Positions 1 to 6,621 of a stretch of DNA of 17,059 nucleotides are shown piece by piece. The notes below the pieces were generated by a model. That model saw only the letters and a list, made by a program, of their open reading frames with translations, was not told the DNA's origin and ran no database searches. Position 1 is the first letter of the stretch; every line of letters starts with the position of its first letter. Made by a program: the position numbers and the translations under genes. The DNA comes from Candidatus Curtissbacteria bacterium (lineage in GTDB: Bacteria > Patescibacteriota > Microgenomatia > Curtissbacterales > GWA2-41-24), in NCBI GenBank assembly GCA_030688205.1, contig JAUYIQ010000095.1:1-17059 (forward strand), written 5' to 3'.

Positions 1-107
1 GTAAACGGATAATTCTGCGCGTCCGCCACCTGCTTTTTAAGTAGCGCATTAAACAATGTGCTCTTCCCCACGTTTGGAAGACCAACTATCCCACAACTTA
101 AATTCAT
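1..107 (-). CDS. ychF: YchF-type (Obg-family) P-loop NTPase, N-terminal part only
   Basis: The first 35 codons of a gene that runs off the left edge. Residues 6-16 read GIVGLPNVGKS, containing the G1/Walker A motif GxxxxGKS (residues 9-16), followed by TLFNALLKKQ and a NYPF segment near residue 32. This layout is characteristic of YchF, a conserved cytosolic ATPase of the Obg family linked to ribosomes and stress responses. The distinguishing NxxE motif lies outside the window, so the family call rests on the N-terminus alone. There is no Shine-Dalgarno sequence. A possible -10 (TAAACT, 115-120) sits seven bases before ATG, which would suit a leaderless start. It is probably a housekeeping gene flanking the glycan locus, separated from it by a terminator. 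A degenerate copy of its own first codons lies just upstream. Confidence 0.88.
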   Translation of the reverse strand, partial: MNLSCGIVGLPNVGKSTLFNALLKKQVADAQNYPF

Positions 108-117
108 AAGTGATAGT

Positions 118-201
118 TTAGCAAAAAGAAGATTTTAATACTTTATCTCGAACAGAATGAGAGACCACATTTAGAAGTCCGACTATTCCAACTTTGAGCA
201 T
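118..201 (-). pseudogene. Degenerate second ychF start (relic or 27-codon leader ORF)
   Basis: A 27-codon frame begins MLKVGIVGLLNVVSH and stops 10 bases before the intact ychF ATG. GIVGLLNV matches GIVGLPNV of the intact gene at seven of eight residues. The differing codons (GGA/GGG, GTC/GTT, GGA/GGT, AAT/AAC) vary at third positions, apart from the Pro-to-Leu change CTA/CCA. That pattern suggests a diverged homologue rather than a fresh duplication. After GTG the GKS of the P-loop is lost and the frame becomes meaningless. It lies directly behind an extended -10. It could be a scar of recombination at the cluster edge, the displaced start of an older ychF, or a short translated leader. The match is short, so chance is not fully excluded. 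Confidence 0.55.
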
Positions 202-207
202 TTTTGG

Positions 208-216
208 ATTATAACA
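208..216 (-). promoter_or_regulatory. Extended -10 promoter (TGTTATAAT) facing ychF
   Basis: On the minus strand the sequence TGTTATAAT is a perfect extended -10 (TGn plus TATAAT). It lies six bases before the ATG of the ychF relic, so transcription would start on or next to that ATG. I see no good -35. It lies downstream of the terminator at 257-282 and so probably drives ychF independently of the glycan operon. Confidence 0.6.
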
Positions 217-256
217 AGAAAGTGTTCAAAGAATACTCCATCTTAATCTTTTCTTT

Positions 257-282
257 AAAAAAGCCCGTGCAAAGCAGCGGGC
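257..282 (-). terminator. Rho-independent terminator of the glycan operon
   Basis: Read on the minus strand, GCCCG (278-282) pairs with CGGGC (263-267). An inner TGC/GCA pairing with one bulged C lengthens the stem, the loop is TTT, and a run of six T follows (257-262). It lies about 40 bases after the stop of the last operon gene (320-322). This is the only convincing intrinsic terminator in the window. Confidence 0.88.
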
Positions 283-319
283 AGTGAACATATTTTACAA
301 TAAATTAGATATTAACAAA

Positions 320-1945
320 TCAAACTTCAACTTGGTTCGTTCTTAAGACTACTATTAGATATTTAGAAATATAAAAAGCACTCGAAAGAAGGGACATTGA
401 TAGAATTAATAGTATAGCCGTCCCTTTGAATATTTCTGGTTTGTATTGACTAGCCTGAGTAATGAATGTATTGAAAGAACCCAAATCATAGTAGTGTGAG
501 GCAACCCAGAAAAGAGAAAAGTAATTAAAAACTACAACACCAATAACCAACACTGCAGCAGCCCATTTTTTAAAAGATTTCGGAAAAAGTACGAGTAAGC
601 CCACAAATACTAATCCAACATGAGCAATAATTGTTGGGAAAAAATATCTTCCCTGAATACCAAAAGGGAAACCGTGTTTATTAATAAAAAACCAATCAAA
701 AATTACAAGGGCTGAAAAATAAGCGGCAGAGGTGAATGCATGAAATGAAATTAGCTTCACTTCCTGGCCTAATTTCGGTTTTTTTTGGCGAACTAGTTTC
801 ACTAGCCAAATTAGTAAACCGATAAATGACAAGATTAATAACCGATTTATTATTTTGTAAAAGATAGGAGGAAGTGTTAGAGAAAGCCATTTAAATACGC
901 CAAAATACCAAGGTAAAACTTCTCTAATCATGCGTGCAAAAGTGTTTTGCAAATAATCAATAAAGGTTAGATTGATTTGTACGTCTGATACTTCTGTTAT
1001 ATCAGGTATAATTGGTAATCTTAAAAGCTGTTTGAGGTTGGGATTTCCATAACCATTTACATAATAATAAAGAAAGTTTACAGCAATTAAAAAAAGCGGT
1101 AATACAATCACGGTTTTGGCAAAAAGAAATAATTTTTTTCTAGTTTCCATTTTTATGAATAAAACAAAAATGACATAAAAAAGTGGCAGCCAAATTATTT
1201 GAAATTGGAATTTTGTAGAAATTCCAGCAATGATAAGAGCCAATAATAGAAAAGAATCTTTTGTTCCTAATTTTGTGTAAAGAGGTTTGGCGATCAAATA
1301 CAGACTCAACATAAACAAAAGGATGAAGAGGCCGTCCGAGGTTACTCCTGAGACTGAAAAGACAAACATTGGCATAAAAACAATCATGCTAATTAGGCTT
1401 ATTTGCAAAAAACGGCTTTTGGGAAATATTTGTTTGGAAACAAGAAACACAGCCAAACTAATTGCTGTAAATATCAATACTGACAAGAAACGGACAGCAT
1501 AAACTCTAGCAAATAAATCGCTTTCCCCAAAAAGATTATAAATATTGCTTGCCAAAAAATAGTAAAGAGGAGGATACCGAGTTGACTCTTCCTGAATCTC
1601 TTTCTTTCTATACTCTACATTATTAAGCGACTCAATCTGAGTCTCATAAGGGCCAATAAAAGTCGGGGAGTATTCTATTTTAAATTCGGGATGATACGTA
1701 AAACTATTATTTCCAAAAGCATCGCGTTTTGTTTTTAAAAGCTCCTCTGAGATAGCAATTTCACTATTCGTTGATAATTCATGGTAAGCCTGAGATCTAC
1801 CGTGTTCGGCCCTAAATGCAACTTGACCAAAATGAGCTTGTTCATCTGGAAAATGCCATATTGGGACTATAATTTGCCAAGCCAAAAGGTTAAAAAAAAT
1901 GGCGAAAATTAAAGTTAAACGAACTGGAAATTGAAATAGATTCAT
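320..1945 (-). CDS. GT-C-like multi-spanning membrane protein (DUF2142/GT39-type)
   Basis: A 541-aa polytopic membrane protein with about ten hydrophobic segments. After the first segment (residues about 10-30) comes PDEQAHF (33-39). Its acidic pair D34/E35 matches the DE-type motif in the first outer loop of GT-C lipid-linked-sugar transferases and the PDEPAHF-like motif of DUF2142 proteins. YPPLYYF (124-130), before a membrane helix, is the 'HPPLYY'-type motif of the GT39/PMT_2 group. It probably transfers a sugar from a polyprenyl-phosphate donor to the glycan or a protein on the outer membrane face; donor and acceptor are unknown. Its ATG overlaps the stop of the GT4 gene as ATGA, implying translational coupling. 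It ends with TGA and is the last gene of the series, just before the terminator. Confidence is high for a membrane GT-C-like fold and moderate for enzymatic activity. Confidence 0.75.
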   Translation of the reverse strand: MNLFQFPVRLTLIFAIFFNLLAWQIIVPIWHFPDEQAHFGQVAFRAEHGRSQAYHELSTNSEIAISEELLKTKRDAFGNNSFTYHPEFKIEYSPTFIGPYETQIESLNNVEYRKKEIQEESTRYPPLYYFLASNIYNLFGESDLFARVYAVRFLSVLIFTAISLAVFLVSKQIFPKSRFLQISLISMIVFMPMFVFSVSGVTSDGLFILLFMLSLYLIAKPLYTKLGTKDSFLLLALIIAGISTKFQFQIIWLPLFYVIFVLFIKMETRKKLFLFAKTVIVLPLFLIAVNFLYYYVNGYGNPNLKQLLRLPIIPDITEVSDVQINLTFIDYLQNTFARMIREVLPWYFGVFKWLSLTLPPIFYKIINRLLILSFIGLLIWLVKLVRQKKPKLGQEVKLISFHAFTSAAYFSALVIFDWFFINKHGFPFGIQGRYFFPTIIAHVGLVFVGLLVLFPKSFKKWAAAVLVIGVVVFNYFSLFWVASHYYDLGSFNTFITQASQYKPEIFKGTAILLILSMSLLSSAFYISKYLIVVLRTNQVEV

Positions 1946-3192
1946 TTAATAAGTTCCGATTCAATGGACAAGAAACTTTCGTATAAATTAATAAGCTTCG
2001 GTGCTTGCTTGGACCAAGCAAGGCTTTCAACAGCCTTTTTGCCGGATTGGCCAATCCTTTCTCTTAGGTTTGGATCATTAATGAGTTTTTCGATGGCCGC
2101 GGCAAGTGATTTCGCATCTCCAGCTTTTACTAATATTCCAGACACTCCATCAATAATTGGCGAATCAATTTCTCTTGTCGAAATAACTGGCACACCAGAA
2201 GCCATCGCTTCCAAAATTGCTGATGGGTAAGCATCCTGATAAGATGGTAAGCAAAATATATCTGATTTTCCAAGTATTGACCACCTTTTAGTAAAACTTA
2301 TTGGACCTAAATATCTGGCATTAAGATTTAAATCTGCAATCTGTCTTTTAAGCTTCGCGACTGCAATACCAGGACCTGTCCCAGCAATCAGTAGTTCAAC
2401 ATTTGGATTCTTATTTTGAACAATCTTTACCGCTTCTAATAAATCAAATATTCCCTTGCGGTTTATTGTTGTTCCTACAAAAAGAACTCTGATCTGATCG
2501 TTTCCTCTTTGCTGGATAGATTGGGCAATATTCTTATTGACCCCCTTTGGGACAAAGAATATCTTCGATCTGGAACCAAATTTTTTCTTTAAATTTTTAT
2601 ATCCTTTGGGATGCATTAAAATAAAAATTGCGTTTCTTATAAGAGCATCTTTTAACCCTAGACTTCCCCATAATTTGGCAAGAGAAATAAAAAGTAAGTT
2701 TTGGAAAATTGTCCAGGGTATGAACCCGCCAAGATTACCCCAACTCTTAAGGGCATTTTGGCTATCTTCCTCTTCCTTTGGGTAATGATTAAATTGATCA
2801 CAACTATAAAAAATGATGGGAGTTTTCCTAACAAGTGGGTAAATTAACGATGGGCCAAATTGCATATACTGAATAATATCAGGCTTTGAATTTCTAATCA
2901 CCGAAAACTCATCAAGAAACATTCTAAGACGAAAGTTGCCAAAATTTTTGCCAAAAGATACGTAAGTATTTGCAAAATGATGTTTGATACCTTTTTGCGT
3001 AAGAATTTTGCCAAATTCTTTTTGATATCTTTTAAAATGGTGCTCTTGTACTTTCGTAGTTAAAATCTCAACTCTATTCCCAAGATCGCATAATGCACAG
3101 GCAAGCTCAAAAGTGTCTCTCCAAGTACCTGGATAGTAAAACGGGCCCCTGGTAGCACCGGCCACCCATTTGTTAATTAAAAGAATCTTCAT
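1942..3192 (-). CDS. GT4-family glycosyltransferase (GT-B fold)
   Basis: A 416-aa cytosolic GT-B enzyme. The N-terminal acceptor half begins MKILLINKW and carries a glycine-rich early loop (GATRGPF). The C-terminal donor half has VLFVGTTINRKGIFDLLEA near 236-254, then YPSAILEAMASGVPVI and IIDGVSGILVKAGD, the GT4 nucleotide-sugar site. The usual E-x7-E motif reads D-x7-E here (about D320 and E328), and the following Gly is Ala. I chose ATG at 3192, which forms TGATG with the preceding gene's stop. A TTG one codon upstream is possible but less likely. There is no Shine-Dalgarno, so coupling is expected. It probably adds one hexose to the growing glycan; the sugar cannot be inferred. Confidence 0.88.
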   Translation of the reverse strand: MKILLINKWVAGATRGPFYYPGTWRDTFELACALCDLGNRVEILTTKVQEHHFKRYQKEFGKILTQKGIKHHFANTYVSFGKNFGNFRLRMFLDEFSVIRNSKPDIIQYMQFGPSLIYPLVRKTPIIFYSCDQFNHYPKEEEDSQNALKSWGNLGGFIPWTIFQNLLFISLAKLWGSLGLKDALIRNAIFILMHPKGYKNLKKKFGSRSKIFFVPKGVNKNIAQSIQQRGNDQIRVLFVGTTINRKGIFDLLEAVKIVQNKNPNVELLIAGTGPGIAVAKLKRQIADLNLNARYLGPISFTKRWSILGKSDIFCLPSYQDAYPSAILEAMASGVPVISTREIDSPIIDGVSGILVKAGDAKSLAAAIEKLINDPNLRERIGQSGKKAVESLAWSKQAPKLINLYESFLSIESELIK

Positions 3193-4082
3193 CAAAGATG
3201 TTTGACTTTATCACGTATAAACTTGAAAGATTTAATCAAAAAAATTAGAGGAAAAACCACTGGTGCAATTTTAGGCGTTAAAACGGGCATGTTTTCTATC
3301 TTTCGGATGACCCTTGAAAATGTTACTTTCGGTTTCTTAAGACCGTCTTTGGTTAATATATAATCGGCGTCTTTAACATTAAAAAGTTTGCGTCTATCGC
3401 CGATTAACTCTTGATTCCTTCGACTTTCCGGACCATGCCAAACTTGATCGTAGCCACCTCCGTGTGTATAATCATGATTTTGATGGATTGCCCAAACTAC
3501 TTTTGTAGCGTCGATAACAGGAAGTTTTAAGAATTTCGCTTTAAAAACTAACCAATTGTCCCAAGAAGTGCGGCCAACGGCAAAGTCTGGAATTCGAAAA
3601 TCAATTTTTGGGGTAAAAATAAAATAGTCATTGGCACCATATCTTCCAAGTTTTCCTTCCGCCAAAACTTTAGTCTTGAGTTCCCTCTGCCAATCTCTTG
3701 TAAAATCGAGTTTTGTATTAAGGTCAATATTCCAGCGTTTACCAGTCATGAAGAAACGGGAAAGTGCAATCTCCTTTATGGCTTTTACAAAATCATCTGT
3801 CAAGATAATATCGCAGTTTACGTAAGCAAGCTTTTCGAATTTGGCAGCAGCGTAAGCTTTTTTGAAAATATTTGACAAAAGCGGTGTCCCAAATTCATTG
3901 GTTGCAATATTAGGAATATGCATTATTTTATATTTTTTGGCAATTCGCGAGACGTTGTAATCTTGACCCAAGAGAATAATTTGGCATTTAGGACGAAGCT
4001 TACACCAACTAGCAATCGCATTCTCTTGAATAATTGCGACGTGTCCCTTGAAAGCTTTGGGTGTAGTGAAAATCGTTAACAT
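3192..4082 (-). CDS. GT-A-like putative glycosyltransferase
   Basis: A 296-aa protein, start MLTIFTTPKAFKGH. It resembles a widespread but poorly characterised nucleotide-diphospho-sugar transferase-like family found with surface-glycan genes. Visible marks are TNEFGTPLL (61-69), a metal-site-like NCD in AYVNCDIIL (N89-C90-D91, in place of classical DxD), GRTSWDNWL, and HQNHDYTHGGG in the C-terminal half. Conserved His/Asn/Asp residues suggest a metal-dependent active site. I infer glycosyl transfer from fold-like features and context; I know of no assigned reaction. No signal peptide is visible and the C-terminus is basic with a hydrophobic patch, so it may sit at the membrane surface. It follows a 67-base gap containing a candidate promoter and overlaps the GT4 gene by one base. 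Confidence 0.72.
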   Translation of the reverse strand: MLTIFTTPKAFKGHVAIIQENAIASWCKLRPKCQIILLGQDYNVSRIAKKYKIMHIPNIATNEFGTPLLSNIFKKAYAAAKFEKLAYVNCDIILTDDFVKAIKEIALSRFFMTGKRWNIDLNTKLDFTRDWQRELKTKVLAEGKLGRYGANDYFIFTPKIDFRIPDFAVGRTSWDNWLVFKAKFLKLPVIDATKVVWAIHQNHDYTHGGGYDQVWHGPESRRNQELIGDRRKLFNVKDADYILTKDGLKKPKVTFSRVIRKIENMPVLTPKIAPVVFPLIFLIKSFKFIRDKVKHL

Positions 4083-4094
4083 AGCAAAGGGATT

Positions 4095-4100
4095 ATTATA
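4095..4100 (-). promoter_or_regulatory. Candidate internal promoter (-10 TATAAT)
   Basis: In the 67-base gap before the GT-A-like gene a perfect TATAAT lies 12 bases upstream of ATG 4082, which would give a leader of only about six bases. I see no recognisable -35. A 10-base palindrome (tatcatgata, 4102-4111) adjoins it. It may allow the last three genes to be transcribed separately. Confidence 0.4.
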
Positions 4101-4149
4101 ATATCATGATAATGTTTTAGACAGAAACAGTTAAGAAGAGATGTTAAAG

Positions 4150-5292
4150 TTAGGTTGGAGTTATTTCTTGCAGAACTTGACTATTTACTAACCACTTAGA
4201 CCGTCGATAAGTATTCCCCCCCCCAGCATATTTATTTTTATAACCCGGGGAAAATTTTACTTTTACTTTTCGCTCAATCAAAGCAATGTCTAAAATTCTG
4301 GCGACTTCTTTGGGGTCTTTAGTGGCAAAATACCAATCAATGGTTTTTTTAAGACCCTCAGCAAATTTCACTTTGGGTTTCCATCCTAGTAATTTTTGGG
4401 CAAGTCCTGCATCGGCAACTCTATTGGCAGGACCTGTGGGCATTTCCGGGTGAAGCTCAATCTTGGCTCGGTGACCGGAATATTCAAGAATCATTTTGGC
4501 TGTGTCAAGAACGCTAAGACGTTCCATATTACCAAGATTAATACTTGTAACATCATCTATTTTCTCGGCAGCAAGAATCAAGCCATCAATTATGTCATCT
4601 ACATAGGTCCAGTTTCTGATTTGTCTACCGTTTCCCCAGACAATAAACGGGTTTTGTTTAATAAATGCTTTGGCAATCATAGCCATAACCGCATGATCTT
4701 CCTTGCCTCTTGGACCATAAACAACGAAGAATCGGCACGATGCCGCTTTCATCCCCCAATCTTTGTGATATGCTCTCAGTGTCATTTCAGCCATCAACTT
4801 TGCCCAGCCGTACATATTATCTGCATCGTAAGGTGGCCCAACTTGGTTTTCTTTCAAATAGAGCTTTTCTTGTGTATTTTCTTGCAAAAAATTTGGATAA
4901 ACACAACCAGAAGAGGCAAAGACAATTTTTTCAACGTTAGCTCTACGAGCCTGCCAAAATAAATTGCCATCTAATGCCATGTTTGTAGCTGGACCTGCTT
5001 GGTGCGAGTCGACATAACCTCGGCCGCCATGATCACCAGCCAGATGGAAAATAAGATTGATTCCACTAACTGCCTTTTTAGCAACACTCGTTTTGCGAAG
5101 ATCGCCTTTGATAAACTTAATTGATTTTTTATTTACATGATCTTTGATGTTTTCGAGTGTACCAGAGGAAAGGTCATCTACAATGCGCACGTCTAGATTT
5201 TGAGAAACAAGTGCATCGACTAAATGAGATCCAATGAAAGAAGCTCCACCGGTAACTAGTATTTTTTTGTTTTTCCAAAAAGTCTTATTCAC
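4150..5292 (-). CDS. Extended SDR, GDP-mannose-3,5-epimerase-like sugar epimerase/dehydratase
   Basis: A 380-aa NAD(P)-dependent extended short-chain dehydrogenase. TGGASFIG (14-21) is the nucleotide-binding loop, SSGCVYP (127-133) carries the catalytic serine region, and YGWAK (161-165) supplies the Tyr-Lys pair. HLAGDHGGRGYV (83-94) followed by SSGCVYP resembles GDP-mannose 3,5-epimerases more than GalE, but substrate is not provable. The start is GTG, overlapping ugd by eight bases; no later start keeps the Rossmann loop. At 380 aa it is longer than the usual 310-350. The extra tail follows a G9 run that encodes GGG (357-359), so one inserted or lost base would swap the last 21 residues for a short alternative end. 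It probably makes an activated sugar for the neighbouring transferases. Confidence 0.85.
   Translation of the reverse strand: MNKTFWKNKKILVTGGASFIGSHLVDALVSQNLDVRIVDDLSSGTLENIKDHVNKKSIKFIKGDLRKTSVAKKAVSGINLIFHLAGDHGGRGYVDSHQAGPATNMALDGNLFWQARRANVEKIVFASSGCVYPNFLQENTQEKLYLKENQVGPPYDADNMYGWAKLMAEMTLRAYHKDWGMKAASCRFFVVYGPRGKEDHAVMAMIAKAFIKQNPFIVWGNGRQIRNWTYVDDIIDGLILAAEKIDDVTSINLGNMERLSVLDTAKMILEYSGHRAKIELHPEMPTGPANRVADAGLAQKLLGWKPKVKFAEGLKKTIDWYFATKDPKEVARILDIALIERKVKVKFSPGYKNKYAGGGNTYRRSKWLVNSQVLQEITPT
4216..4224 (-). repeat. G9 homopolymer inside the epimerase gene
   Basis: Nine consecutive C on the plus strand (G on the coding strand) encode three Gly codons near the C-terminus of the SDR. 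Losing one base gives an end of about 12 codons after the tract; gaining one gives about 7. It is the longest G/C homopolymer I noticed. It could be a slippage (phase-variable) tract or a sequencing/assembly weak spot. Confidence 0.8.
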
Positions 5293-6619
5293 TTTCTAGT
5301 TTGGTACTTTCTAAACCAATAGCCCAGTATTGGGCTACATTTTTATATTTTAGCGGATCAAGCACGCGCCAGCAATCCATCAAAATCGGTCTTTTATTAT
5401 CACTAGCTAGATCACCGGGCTTAATGTCTTTAAATTCTTGCCAGTCGGAAGCTATTACTATGACATCAGCTTGCGCTAAACAATCCTTCATAGATTTAGC
5501 AAGGGTCACTTTTGAAGAAAGAAGGGGTTTTGCCGTGTTCGTTGCTTTTGGATCCCAAGCGTAAATGTGATTACGCTTTTGGGAAAGTAAGTTAGCAATT
5601 TTAACTCCAGCCGATTCTTCTGCAACGTCTGTATCTTTTTTATATGATAGCCCTAGAATAGCAACTTTGCCACCAGGCGGAACTTGCGAGTTTATTTTTT
5701 CTGCTAATTTATATGCCAAATCATTATTAACTTTGTCTGTAGCAACGGCTATCGGCGAGGAGACTTTAAGTTTTTTAGCAAAGTGAATGAATGCCCGATT
5801 GTCACGCGGGAAACAAGGGCCTCCATAAGGAAGAGCACCTTTAAGGTATTTGTTGCCGATGCGCGAGTCAAGCCCCAGGGCTTTGGTAACTTGGTCAACA
5901 TCACCACCGGGTATTTTCTCGCAGATTTGAGCCAAGGTATTAGCAAATGAAATTTTGGTAGTGATGTAACTATTGAGAGCAATTTTGGTAATTTCCGCAT
6001 TGATAAAGTTCATTCGGACAACTGGAGATTTATTTTGACAAAACTTTCGATAAAAATTTTCGAGAATCTCTCCTGATTTATCATCTGACTGGCCAATCAT
6101 AACAAAGTCGGGATTCAAGAGATTTTGGATAACAGACCCCAGTGCAATAAACTCGGGATTGTAACAAAGACCAATGTCATAGCCAACTTTTTTACCAGAG
6201 ATTTTTTCCAAAAGTGGCACAATTTCATTATCCATTGAACCAGGCATGATTGTTGAAGTGACTACAATTAAGTGAAATTTTTTCTTGTAGGTAAGTATTT
6301 TCCCAATACTTTGGATAGCAGATAGGACATATTTGTTGGAAAAAGCACCGTCTTTAGTACTAGGAGTCGGAACTATAATAAAGGTAATATCTGACCCGTT
6401 AATCGCTTCTGAATAGTCTGTCGTTGCCCTGATCCTTGCGCGATTCTTCTTGATAAGCTGTGGTAGTCCTGGTTCATCTACCGGTGGTACTGTCCTATTT
6501 ATAAGATCTACAACAGACCGATTTACATCCAAACCAATAACATTAAACCCACGCGAGGCACATGTAGCCAAAAAAGGACTGCCTAATTTACCAAGACCAA
6601 CGACTGAAATTGTTTGCAT
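5285..6619 (-). CDS. ugd: UDP-glucose 6-dehydrogenase-like nucleotide-sugar dehydrogenase
   Basis: A 444-aa UDP-glucose/GDP-mannose dehydrogenase-family enzyme of usual length. It oxidises the C6 hydroxyl of a nucleotide sugar to a carboxylate with two NAD+. GLGKLGSP (8-15) is the Rossmann loop. T122, E156 (in YNPEF), K212 and N216 (in NAEITKIALNSY) and the catalytic C269 in GGPCFPRD match the Ugd active site. The C-terminal domain has GLSYKKDTDVAEES. UDP-glucose is the likeliest substrate, but UDP-HexNAc relatives share these motifs. ATG 6619 lies two bases after the nadE stop, with no Shine-Dalgarno, and the 3' end overlaps the epimerase gene by eight bases. It should provide UDP-glucuronate or a similar acidic sugar for the glycan. 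Confidence 0.9.
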   Translation of the reverse strand: MQTISVVGLGKLGSPFLATCASRGFNVIGLDVNRSVVDLINRTVPPVDEPGLPQLIKKNRARIRATTDYSEAINGSDITFIIVPTPSTKDGAFSNKYVLSAIQSIGKILTYKKKFHLIVVTSTIMPGSMDNEIVPLLEKISGKKVGYDIGLCYNPEFIALGSVIQNLLNPDFVMIGQSDDKSGEILENFYRKFCQNKSPVVRMNFINAEITKIALNSYITTKISFANTLAQICEKIPGGDVDQVTKALGLDSRIGNKYLKGALPYGGPCFPRDNRAFIHFAKKLKVSSPIAVATDKVNNDLAYKLAEKINSQVPPGGKVAILGLSYKKDTDVAEESAGVKIANLLSQKRNHIYAWDPKATNTAKPLLSSKVTLAKSMKDCLAQADVIVIASDWQEFKDIKPGDLASDNKRPILMDCWRVLDPLKYKNVAQYWAIGLESTKLESE

Positions 6620-6621
6620 AG

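Noticed and set aside
1942..1944. UGA recoding as glycine (Gracilibacteria/Absconditabacteria code)
   Set aside because: UGA ends several genes exactly where the next gene begins (TGA at 1942, 3192, 8275), and no core motif in the window requires UGA to be read through.
4396..4962. A 188-codon open frame on the plus strand
   Set aside because: It lies entirely opposite the SDR epimerase gene, whose motifs are clear, and its own protein shows no recognisable motif or start signal.
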